From the NCBI RefSeq assembly GCF_900177535.1, contig NZ_FXAJ01000001.1:434001-498000 (forward strand): 64,000 nt of DNA. Direction: 5' to 3'. A model generated the notes under the pieces. It saw only the letters and a list, made by a program, of their open reading frames with translations. It ran no database searches and was not told where the DNA came from. Positions 56,949-64,000 of the stretch are shown piece after piece; positions within the stretch are counted from its first letter, which is position 1; every line of letters begins with the position of its first letter. This DNA is from Priestia filamentosa. GTDB lineage: Bacteria > Bacillota > Bacilli > Bacillales > Bacillaceae_H. Position numbers and translations under genes: made by a program.

Positions 56949-57045
56949 ATTTTACATGTTGTATAGTGTACAAAAGAAAGGATTCTAGTAGAATAAATAT
57001 TAATTTCAGAAAATTTAGACACTTAGACAAAAAGGGGGAAGCATG

Positions 57046-57933
57046 ATGGACACAATAAAAATTGGACTTATTCAAGCATCGCACAATGTGGAAGGAAGTG
57101 AACCTGTTGAAGTTCACAAAGCAGCGGCTATTGAAAAACATATAAAGCTTGTGAGAGAAGCAAAGGAAAAAGGGGCCAACATTATCTGTATGCAGGAAAT
57201 CTTTTATGGGCCCTATTTTTGTTCTGAGCAAAATCCAAAATGGTATAGTGCAGCTGAACAAATTCCAGAAGGTCCTACAACAAAAAGATTTATAGAACTT
57301 GCAAAAGAATTACACGTTGTTATTGTTTTACCGATTTATGAGCGTGTAGGAGTCGCTACGTACTATAACACAGCAGCTGTTATTGATGCTGATGGAACAT
57401 ATTTAGGAAAATACCGAAAGCAGCATATCCCCCACGTTGGGGCTGGGGAAGAAGGATATGGATTTTGGGAAAAGTTTTACTTCAAGCCTGGAAATTTAGG
57501 GTATCCGGTTTTTAAGACAGCCTATGGCACAATCGGCGTTTATATATGCTATGATCGTCATTTTCCAGAAGGAGCTCGAGTGCTTGGTCTCAAAGGAGCA
57601 GAAATTGTGTTCAATCCATCAGCAACTGTTGCTGGTACATCCGAATATTTGTGGAAGCTAGAGCAGCCTGCACATGCTGTTGCGAACGGTTATTACGTTG
57701 GAGCAATTAACAGAGTCGGATTTGAAGCCCCTTGGAATATGGGGGAATTTTACGGTCAGTCTTATTTAGTAGATCCGCGCGGTCGTTTTGTTGCAACAGG
57801 AAGCAGAGATCGTGATGAAGTCATCATTGGTGAGGTAGACCGCAGGCTTATCCAAGAGGTAAGAGATGCTTGGCAATTCTACCGAGATCGTCGTCCTGAA
57901 ACATATGAAGAAATGACATCGCTTCTTCCGTAA
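57046..57933 (+). CDS. Beta-ureidopropionase (N-carbamoyl-beta-alanine amidohydrolase)
   Basis: The 295-residue nitrilase-superfamily enzyme has the catalytic triad E51, K125 and C168 in MQEIFYG, YRKQHIPH and YICYDRHFPE. Sequences around GAGEEGYGFWEKFYF and the C-terminal QFYRDRRPETYEEM are typical of N-carbamoyl-beta-alanine amidohydrolases. It completes reductive pyrimidine breakdown by hydrolysing N-carbamoyl-beta-alanine to beta-alanine, ammonia and carbon dioxide. ATG 57046 is favoured over 57043 by spacing to GGGGG. It is the first gene of the pyrimidine operon. Confidence 0.92.
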   Translation: MDTIKIGLIQASHNVEGSEPVEVHKAAAIEKHIKLVREAKEKGANIICMQEIFYGPYFCSEQNPKWYSAAEQIPEGPTTKRFIELAKELHVVIVLPIYERVGVATYYNTAAVIDADGTYLGKYRKQHIPHVGAGEEGYGFWEKFYFKPGNLGYPVFKTAYGTIGVYICYDRHFPEGARVLGLKGAEIVFNPSATVAGTSEYLWKLEQPAHAVANGYYVGAINRVGFEAPWNMGEFYGQSYLVDPRGRFVATGSRDRDEVIIGEVDRRLIQEVRDAWQFYRDRRPETYEEMTSLLP

Positions 57934-57969
57934 CAAACGATTTTTATTCTAGAAAAAGAAGGTGTGTAA

Positions 57970-59328
57970 ATGGAGAAAAATCTCATTGAGCAGCTGAAGG
58001 GAAATTTTGAAGAGGTTGATAAAGGGTTAGGAACAAAGAAGGCACTTAATGAAGCACACCGATGTTTATACTGCTATGACGCCCCTTGTATTAAAGCATG
58101 TCCCACAAGTATTAACATCCCAAGTTTTATTAAGAAAATTGCTTCTGGAAATATAAAAGGCTCAGCTCGCGTCATTATGGAAGCAAATCCCATTGGAGCA
58201 AGCTGTGCGAGAGTTTGTCCAACAGAAGAACTTTGTGAAGGAGCTTGTGTATTAAACAGTGATAGTGCCCCAATTCCAATCGGAAGCTTGCAGCGCTATG
58301 CAACAGATTGGGCAATTCACAACGATGCTCTTCTTTTTCAAAAAGGAGAAAATAATGGTTTGAAAGTAGCCGTAATTGGAAGCGGTCCTGCTGGTCTCTC
58401 AGCAGCACGTGAACTCGCACGCTTTGGATATAGCATCACAATGTTCGAAAAAAGTGAGAGAGCGGGAGGATTAAATACTTATGGTATTGTGTCTTTTCGC
58501 TTGCCGCAAAAAATTTCATTTTGGGAAGTTTCTCAAGTAGAAAGACTCGGTGTAGAAATAAGAACAGAGACAACAGTTGGAGAAGATATAAGCGTTGAAG
58601 ATATTCTATCAAGCTATGATTTTGTTATTTTAGCAGCTGGTATGGGGTCTGTTCCTCATTTACATGTAGAAGGAGAGCAGCTTGAGGGTGTTTATGATGC
58701 AATCGAGTTTGTAAAAGATACGAAAACAAAAGAACTAACAGGAGCATTTCAAGGTAAGAAGGTAGCTGTTATTGGAGCAGGAAATACGGCAATTGATGCT
58801 GCAACGTGCTCAGTTCGACTCTGTGCTGAAAACGTGAAGATTGTGTATAGAAGAACAGTAAAAGAAATGACGGCCTATGATTTTGAGTACGAATTTGCTA
58901 AACAAGATGGAGTCGAGTTTCGATTTTTAACGGCTCCAAAGGAGATTATTGGAGATGAGCAAGGACGTGTAAAAGCATTAAGATGTGTCAAAATGAAGCT
59001 TACAGAGCGTGAAAAAGATGGACGAAGCAAGCCTGTTGAAATAGAAGGAAGTACATTTGATATGCCTGTGGATGTTGTAATTAAAGCAATTGGGCAAACA
59101 CGACATACCTCATTAATTGAGCAGTTCGGCCTTAAACATGAAGGCGGTGTTGTAAAAGTAGAGGAAAGGACAATGAGAACATCAAAAGAAGGCATATATG
59201 CGTGTGGTGATATCGTATTTGGAAAAGGTTATGGAGATGCAATGGTGGTCACGGCTGCAGAGCAAGGAAAAAACGTAGCTTATGAGATTCATAAGAGTGT
59301 TACAGAGAGAAAGGAAAATTTAGCATAG
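57970..59328 (+). CDS. preT: Dihydropyrimidine dehydrogenase subunit PreT (FAD/NAD, iron-sulfur)
   Basis: The 452-residue subunit is related to the small subunit of glutamate synthase. The N-terminal part has clustered cysteines (CLYCYDAPCIKAC near 34-46, and CARVCPTEELCEGAC near 78-92) that hold iron-sulfur clusters. FAD and NAD loops follow at VIGSGPAGLSAA near 136-147 and VIGAGNTAIDAA near 268-279. It takes electrons from NADH and passes them to PreA for reduction of uracil and thymine. GGTGTG precedes ATG 57970. It is adjacent to preA, as in E. coli preTA. Confidence 0.94.
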   Translation: MEKNLIEQLKGNFEEVDKGLGTKKALNEAHRCLYCYDAPCIKACPTSINIPSFIKKIASGNIKGSARVIMEANPIGASCARVCPTEELCEGACVLNSDSAPIPIGSLQRYATDWAIHNDALLFQKGENNGLKVAVIGSGPAGLSAARELARFGYSITMFEKSERAGGLNTYGIVSFRLPQKISFWEVSQVERLGVEIRTETTVGEDISVEDILSSYDFVILAAGMGSVPHLHVEGEQLEGVYDAIEFVKDTKTKELTGAFQGKKVAVIGAGNTAIDAATCSVRLCAENVKIVYRRTVKEMTAYDFEYEFAKQDGVEFRFLTAPKEIIGDEQGRVKALRCVKMKLTEREKDGRSKPVEIEGSTFDMPVDVVIKAIGQTRHTSLIEQFGLKHEGGVVKVEERTMRTSKEGIYACGDIVFGKGYGDAMVVTAAEQGKNVAYEIHKSVTERKENLA

Positions 59329-59345
59329 GGAAGGGAGAGAAAAGA

Positions 59346-60629
59346 ATGGCAGACTTACGTGCAAATCTTGCTGGAATACAGTCTCCAAATCCTTTTTGGC
59401 TCGCATCAGCACCTCCAACAAACTCTGGCTACCAAGTGCAGCGTGCATTTGAAGCAGGATGGGGAGGAGCTGTCTGGAAAACGCTCGGAGAACCTATTTT
59501 AAATGTTTCTTCTCGGTTTGCTGCAATTAGCTTCAACGGTCAGCGTGTCGCAGGTTTCAATAACATTGAACTTATTACAGATCGACCGCTTGAGGTGAAT
59601 TTAAAAGAAATTGAGGACACAAAAAAGAAATTCCCAAACAATGCTATTATCGCTTCTCTTATGGTGGAACCAAAAAGAGAAAAATGGCACGAGATTGTAA
59701 AAAAAGTCGAAGCTGTTGGTGTAGATGGACTCGAACTCAATTTTGGCTGTCCACACGGTATGGCTGAACGAGGAATGGGGGCTGCATCAGGGCAAGTACC
59801 AGAACTTGTTGAGAAACAAACATATTGGGCAAAAGAAGTTGCAACAACGCCTTTAATTGTAAAGCTAACTCCAAACATTACGGACATTACAGTAACAGCA
59901 AAATCCGCTGTTGAAGGTGGTGCTGATGCCGTTAGTATGATTAATACAATCAATAGTCTTGCAGGAGTAGATATTCATAGTTGGAATACGATTCCACATG
60001 TGAATGGGAAAGGAGCACATGGAGGATACTGTGGTCCAGCTGTAAAACCAATTGCTTTAAATATGGTCGCTGAATGTGCGAGAAATTCTTATATAAATGT
60101 ACCGATTTCAGGAATGGGTGGAATATCTAGCTGGCAAGATGCTGTTGAATTTATGCTCATGGGAGCGTCAGCTGTTCAAGTATGTACAGCTGCTATGCAC
60201 CACGGATTCAGCATTGTAGAAGATATGATAGACGGGCTTAACAATTACCTTGATGATCGAGGTCTGAATGCTATAACCGATTTAGTAGGTGGAGCTGTTA
60301 GCAAATATAGGGATTGGGGAGATCTTGATCTAAATCATAAAGTTGTAGCGAGAATTAACAATGAAACATGTATTAACTGCAACAAATGCCATATTTCCTG
60401 CGAAGATACGTCACATCAGTGTATTGATATCTTAAAGAGTGAAAACGGAAAAGAATATTTACAAGTGCGAGAAGAAGACTGTGTTGGCTGTAATTTATGT
60501 TCTATCGTATGCCCTGTTGATGGAGCCATTTCTATGATAGAAATTCCAAGTGACAAACCAATGACGTGGAATGAGAGGCAGGCGGCGCTTTCAGGAACGC
60601 TCGTTTCAATGATGAAAGCAGCGGAATAA
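59346..60629 (+). CDS. preA: Dihydropyrimidine dehydrogenase subunit PreA
   Basis: The 427-residue subunit has an FMN-binding TIM barrel like dihydroorotate dehydrogenase (about 1-310) and a C-terminal two-cluster ferredoxin domain (about 340-405). The active-site loop NFGCPHGMAERGMG near 131-144 provides the catalytic cysteine. The ferredoxin cysteines occur in CINCNKCHISC and CVGCNLCSIVCP. It reduces uracil and thymine to the dihydro forms with electrons from PreT. GGAAGGGAGAG precedes ATG 59346. Confidence 0.95.
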   Translation: MADLRANLAGIQSPNPFWLASAPPTNSGYQVQRAFEAGWGGAVWKTLGEPILNVSSRFAAISFNGQRVAGFNNIELITDRPLEVNLKEIEDTKKKFPNNAIIASLMVEPKREKWHEIVKKVEAVGVDGLELNFGCPHGMAERGMGAASGQVPELVEKQTYWAKEVATTPLIVKLTPNITDITVTAKSAVEGGADAVSMINTINSLAGVDIHSWNTIPHVNGKGAHGGYCGPAVKPIALNMVAECARNSYINVPISGMGGISSWQDAVEFMLMGASAVQVCTAAMHHGFSIVEDMIDGLNNYLDDRGLNAITDLVGGAVSKYRDWGDLDLNHKVVARINNETCINCNKCHISCEDTSHQCIDILKSENGKEYLQVREEDCVGCNLCSIVCPVDGAISMIEIPSDKPMTWNERQAALSGTLVSMMKAAE

Positions 60630-60642
60630 AGGAGGATAAAAC

Positions 60643-62058
60643 ATGAAGAAAATTATTAAAAACGGTCGTGTTGTAACGTCTTCAGATACGTTTGAAGGAG
60701 ATATTTGTATTGAAGGAGAGCGTATTATAGGAATTGGTAATGGATTTGATGAAGATCATGCAGAAATAATTGATGCAAAAGGGCTTTATGTATTTCCAGG
60801 TGGAATTGATCCTCATACACATCTTGAAATGCCTTTTGGGGGAACGGTTAGTAAAGACGATTTTGAAACAGGAACAATTGCTGCAGCTTTTGGAGGCACT
60901 ACGACCGTTATTGATTTTTGCCTTACCGAAAAAGGAGAACCGCTCCAAAAAGCCATTAACGAATGGCATGATAAATCAAGTGGGAAAGCGTTTATAGATT
61001 ATGGGTTTCACTTAATGATCGGTGAGATAAATAGCACTGTATTAAATGAGCTTCCATCAGTAATCAGTGAGGAAGGAATTTCCTCTTTTAAAGTATTTAT
61101 GGCTTATAAAAATGTTTTTCAAGCGGATGATGCAACACTTTTTCAAACATTAAAAGAAGCGGAGAAACTAGGTGCACTTGTAATGGTGCATGCTGAGAAT
61201 GGAGATGTTATTGAATATTTAACAGAAAAAGCGCTTAAAGAAGGGAAAACAGATCCTATTTATCATGCGCTTACAAGGCCACCTGAGCTAGAAGGAGAAG
61301 CAACAGGAAGGGCAGCTATTTTAACAGAGATGGCGAACTCTCAGCTTTATGTTGTTCACGTTACTTGTCAAGAGGCAGTCACTAAGATTGCAGAGGCGCG
61401 TCGCCGAGGAGTCGATATATGGGGAGAAACGTGTCCTCAGTATTTAGTTCTTGATCAATCTTATTTAGAAAAGGAGAACTTTGAAGGAGCAAAATACGTT
61501 TGGTCTCCGCCTTTACGCGAAAAGAAAAATTTAGACTATTTATGGAAAGCTCTTCAAAATGGTGAGCTGCAAACGATTGGCTCTGATCAATGTTCTTTTG
61601 ATTTTAAAGGTCAAAAAGACTTAGGTCTCGGTAATTTTACGAAGATTCCAAACGGAGGGCCAATTATTGAAGACCGTTTTAGTATTTTATACTCAGAAGG
61701 AGTAGCAAAAGGGAGAATATCACTTGGACAATTTGTTGATCTTGTATCAACAAGAGCAGCTAAGCTTTTTGGATTATATCCTAAAAAGGGAAGCATTGTT
61801 GTTGGAGGAGATGCTGATTTAGTTTTGTTTGATCCAAAAATAAAGCGAACGATTTCTGCGTCAACTCATCATATGAACGTAGATTATAATCCATTTGAGG
61901 GAATGGAAGTTACAGGAGAGCCTGTTTCTGTATTAAGCAAAGGAGAATTTGTTATCAGAGACAAAAAGTTAGTTGGTAAGAAAGGTCATGGTACTTATAT
62001 AAAGAGAGCAAAATATAAAGAAAGTCTTCTTACTGCGACAGCTTCACTTCATCTATAA
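60643..62058 (+). CDS. hydA: Dihydropyrimidinase (D-hydantoinase)
   Basis: The 471-residue amidohydrolase opens dihydrouracil or dihydrothymine to the N-carbamoyl beta-amino acid. The dinuclear zinc ligands are at the classic Bacillus hydantoinase positions: H58 and H60 in DPHTHLEM, carboxylated lysine K150 in SFKVFMAYK, the histidines in MVHAENGD and VVHVTC, and D315 in IGSDQC. Many Bacillus D-hydantoinases used in industry belong to this family. TAAAGGAGG lies before ATG 60643. It sits between preA and a permease. Confidence 0.96.
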   Translation: MKKIIKNGRVVTSSDTFEGDICIEGERIIGIGNGFDEDHAEIIDAKGLYVFPGGIDPHTHLEMPFGGTVSKDDFETGTIAAAFGGTTTVIDFCLTEKGEPLQKAINEWHDKSSGKAFIDYGFHLMIGEINSTVLNELPSVISEEGISSFKVFMAYKNVFQADDATLFQTLKEAEKLGALVMVHAENGDVIEYLTEKALKEGKTDPIYHALTRPPELEGEATGRAAILTEMANSQLYVVHVTCQEAVTKIAEARRRGVDIWGETCPQYLVLDQSYLEKENFEGAKYVWSPPLREKKNLDYLWKALQNGELQTIGSDQCSFDFKGQKDLGLGNFTKIPNGGPIIEDRFSILYSEGVAKGRISLGQFVDLVSTRAAKLFGLYPKKGSIVVGGDADLVLFDPKIKRTISASTHHMNVDYNPFEGMEVTGEPVSVLSKGEFVIRDKKLVGKKGHGTYIKRAKYKESLLTATASLHL

Positions 62059-62124
62059 AAACTGTTTCGCCCCTTATTGTATGAATAAGAATAATAGAGT
62101 GAAAAGGAAGAAGGGGTGCTTCAA

Positions 62125-63603
62125 ATGAAAAGAAAAGAAAATTATTTGAAATCAAAGGACTTACTGCCTGTTGCGCATAGCACACGGAAGATTGGTACAC
62201 TAGGCTTCGTATTTATGTGGATCAGCATGGCTGTTGTACTTGCTGCTTTTGCCATTGGCGGCTCAGGAGTGCAGGGTTTACCACTTGGGCTTGTTGTACT
62301 TGCGACTGTGATTGGCTCTCTTTTAATTGGCTTGTTTATTACGATTATTGGAGATATCGGTATTGAACATGGTCTGTCTTTTCCGGTCTATATGAGAGCT
62401 CCTTTTGGTACAATAGGCACTCATATTCCTTCTGTTATAAGGGGTGTTGCTGCTTCGTGTTGGTTCGGCATCAACACTTACTTTGGGGCAACAGCTATGA
62501 ACAGTATCTTAAATGTACTAATAGAGTTTGATAACTGGTTTCTTTGTTTTCTTCTTTTTGCACTTCTTCAACTCCTTAATACAGCACTTGGTATTAAAGC
62601 TGTAGAGCGATTTACCGATCTTGCAGCACCTGTTATTATTCTTATCTCTGCATGGATGTATACAACATTATCAGAAAGCGCTGCTGAAGAAGGGAGAGAC
62701 GTTTGGACGTGGATTGAAAATCCTACAACAGGAGTTGCAGCCTTCACTGCTTTTATGATTGTGATTATGGGAAATATGGGGTTTTGGGCTACGCTTGCGA
62801 CAGATATTCCTTCTATTTCTCGTTATATTAAAGCACCAAAGTACGAACGAAGCTGGCTCAAACGCAATAAGTCTTCTTTAATTGGAAGTATGGTTGCCCT
62901 CCCATTAACACAGACGTTCATGGTCATCATAGGAGCTGTTTCTTATATCGCTGTCCAAAACTATGATCCTGTTGTTGCCTTACAACAATCAGCTAGCGGT
63001 TTTGTATTAGGTGTGCTTCTTTTGATGATTGTAGTTGCGCAATGGTCAACAAATATTGCGGCAAATTTAGTTCCCGCTGCAACTATATTTTCTAATGTTG
63101 GCGGTCCTAAAATGCCGTTTTGGATGGGTGTTTTTTTAGCAGGTATTATCGGGTGTTTTTCACAACCTTGGAGCTTGTTTGAAATGTTGAATACTGTTCT
63201 TCTCATTGTAGGGGGGATTCTTTCAGCAATTGTAGGGATCTTATTTTCAGATTACTACTTACTTCGCAAACGACGTGTAAATGTAAAAGAACTGTATGAA
63301 CTGCAAGGGCAATATAAATATTATTATGGATTTAATGGAGCTGGCTTTATCTCTTGGGCAATTGGAGGAGGAGTAGCAACTTTCTTTTCTACGTATTCTT
63401 TTCTTGTTGGTTTTTTTGTTGGTGCCCTTTTGTATTATGTGTTAGGGAAGTTTTGGTGGTTTGTGAAATATCCTCAAAAAGAAATTGAAGATCCTAGCGA
63501 TGAAAAATATTTAGGAATTACAGTAGGAAGAGATTGGGACATTCCTTTAGAGGAAGAGGAGGGAATATCGCTACCGCTTTCAACTTCCAAAGTAGAGACG
63601 TAA
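62125..63603 (+). CDS. NCS1-family nucleobase permease
   Basis: The 492-residue protein has about twelve membrane helices and belongs to the NCS1 family (cytosine, uracil, allantoin, hydantoin). The start includes WISMAVVLAAFAIGGSG near 33-49 and the helix with PVYMRAPFGTIG, both conserved in the family. By context it most likely imports uracil, thymine or a hydantoin for the neighbouring enzymes. ATG 62125 lies 8 bases after AAGGGG. The soluble C-terminal tail is acidic. Confidence 0.9.
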   Translation: MKRKENYLKSKDLLPVAHSTRKIGTLGFVFMWISMAVVLAAFAIGGSGVQGLPLGLVVLATVIGSLLIGLFITIIGDIGIEHGLSFPVYMRAPFGTIGTHIPSVIRGVAASCWFGINTYFGATAMNSILNVLIEFDNWFLCFLLFALLQLLNTALGIKAVERFTDLAAPVIILISAWMYTTLSESAAEEGRDVWTWIENPTTGVAAFTAFMIVIMGNMGFWATLATDIPSISRYIKAPKYERSWLKRNKSSLIGSMVALPLTQTFMVIIGAVSYIAVQNYDPVVALQQSASGFVLGVLLLMIVVAQWSTNIAANLVPAATIFSNVGGPKMPFWMGVFLAGIIGCFSQPWSLFEMLNTVLLIVGGILSAIVGILFSDYYLLRKRRVNVKELYELQGQYKYYYGFNGAGFISWAIGGGVATFFSTYSFLVGFFVGALLYYVLGKFWWFVKYPQKEIEDPSDEKYLGITVGRDWDIPLEEEEGISLPLSTSKVET

Positions 63604-63620
63604 TCAAAAGGAGGGATGAA

Positions 63621-63818
63621 ATGTCAGAGTACACACTCTATAAAAAAGAACAAAAAGATATTGATCGTTTAATCCAAGATGGCTACAAGATTACTCATGT
63701 TTTAGAAAATTTAAGCGGTGCTTTTTTAACATTTAAGCATAGTGAGAAAGCAGAAGAAAACCTTCATATCTTAACAGCAGATGCTAGAAAGTATTTTATG
63801 AGATACATTATGAAGTAG
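63621..63818 (+). CDS. Small unknown protein at the end of the pyrimidine operon
   Basis: The 65-residue protein begins MSEYTLYKKEQKDIDRLI and ends YFMRYIMK. It is soluble, with a mixed charge pattern and no cysteine or known motif. AAAAGGAGGG lies 8 bases before ATG 63621, which supports real translation. It follows the permease gene by 17 bases and precedes a strong terminator, so it is the last gene of the operon. I do not recognise the family. It could be a regulatory or stabilising partner of an operon enzyme or the permease, but nothing in the sequence proves it. Confidence 0.75.
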   Translation: MSEYTLYKKEQKDIDRLIQDGYKITHVLENLSGAFLTFKHSEKAEENLHILTADARKYFMRYIMK

Positions 63819-63820
63819 CA

Positions 63821-63850
63821 AAAGAGAGGAGGGGTCCTCTCTTTTTTTTT
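63821..63850 (+). terminator. Intrinsic terminator of the pyrimidine operon
   Basis: AAAGAGAGGA and TCCTCTCTTT form a 10-bp stem around GGGG, followed by a long T run. Confidence 0.93.
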
Positions 63851-63867
63851 CGTTATTTTAACGAGAG

Positions 63868-63883
63868 GTAACTTTTAAGTTAC
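63868..63883. promoter_or_regulatory. Inverted repeat upstream of the last gene
   Basis: GTAACTTTTAAGTTAC has 7-bp arms around TT. It lies about 85 bases before the final start codon and may be an operator. Its arms resemble those of the catD operator at 29.2 kb. Confidence 0.45.
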
Positions 63884-63967
63884 ATTTTATTAACAAGTTC
63901 CTTTAACTAGCATAAAAGAGATACGATAAGGGTAATGAAAAAAGATTTATTAAAAGGAGGACAAACG

Positions 63968-64000
63968 ATGTCAAACGAGAATAATTGGTTAACAGGTGAA
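63968..64000 (+). CDS. Start of a further gene, cut by the window end
   Basis: AAAGGAGG lies upstream of ATG 63968, and the first eleven codons read MSNENNWLTGE without a stop. Too little is present to assign a family. It follows the pyrimidine operon but has its own upstream region after a terminator, so it need not be functionally linked. Confidence 0.55.
   Translation, partial: MSNENNWLTGE

Noticed and set aside
1-64000. Mobile elements, CRISPR arrays, tRNA or rRNA genes
   Set aside because: I looked for transposase-like frames, regular repeats and tRNA cloverleaf signatures and saw none. The gene order is a conserved chromosomal backbone.

Overview
The window is low-GC DNA from an endospore-forming Bacillaceae. 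Gene order follows the Bacillus subtilis yqhO-to-yqjE region almost gene for gene: mntR, yqhPQR, aroQ, yqhT, efp, spoIIIAA-AH, accBC, nusB, folD, xseAB, ispA, dxs, yqxC, ahrC, recN, spoIVB, spo0A, yqiK, bkdR, the bkd operon, brxB, artPQM, yqjA-E. A B12-dependent class II ribonucleotide reductase, a B12-dependent methylmalonyl-CoA mutase and a reductive pyrimidine-degradation cluster point away from B. subtilis itself and towards a Priestia megaterium-like relative. That placement is inferred from gene content only. I see no rRNA, tRNA, IS element, prophage or CRISPR array.

Layout. 0-3 kb: a small unknown protein and nrdJ behind two NrdR-type boxes. 3-9 kb: mntR, a patatin lipase, the minus-strand pair yqhQ-yqhP, yqhR, aroQ, yqhT, efp and yqhV. 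9.2-14.5 kb: the eight-gene spoIIIA operon behind a sigma-E-type promoter. 14.5-26.3 kb: housekeeping operons for fatty-acid initiation (accBC), transcription (nusB), folate (folD), DNA repair (xseAB, recN), isoprenoids (ispA, dxs), an rRNA methylase-like protein and the arginine regulator ahrC. 26.3-28.8 kb: spoIVB and spo0A. 28.8-31.2 kb: a divergent quinone/catechol-stress module (catR, catDE, a nitroreductase). 31.2-42.7 kb: yqiK, yqzF, and the sigma-54-dependent branched-chain keto-acid system (bkdR, ptb, bcd, buk, lpdV, bkdAA, bkdAB, bkdB). 42.7-47.5 kb: mutA, mutB, meaB. 47.5-56.9 kb: brxB, the arginine ABC transporter artPQM, cell-wall enzymes, a 31-residue Prli42-like gene, mce, an acyl-CoA carboxyltransferase and a tripeptidase. 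57-64 kb: a pyrimidine-degradation operon (beta-ureidopropionase, preT, preA, dihydropyrimidinase, NCS1 permease, small unknown protein), then the first codons of another gene.

How the genes work together. Valine and isoleucine breakdown through Bcd and the Bkd complex ends partly in propionyl-CoA. The carboxyltransferase, Mce, MutAB and MeaB would carry propionyl-CoA to succinyl-CoA. Thymine breakdown by the 57-64 kb operon can feed the same pool. NrdJ and MutAB both need cobalamin. The sporulation genes form a logical set: Spo0A starts the programme, SpoIIIAA-AH build the mother-cell-to-forespore channel, and SpoIVB signals back across it.

Most of the window is conserved core genome. The items most worth a second look are the unknown 65-residue protein at the end of the pyrimidine operon, the terminator-like leader of dxs, the paired NrdR boxes, the catD operator, and the short prli42 gene with its own promoter.
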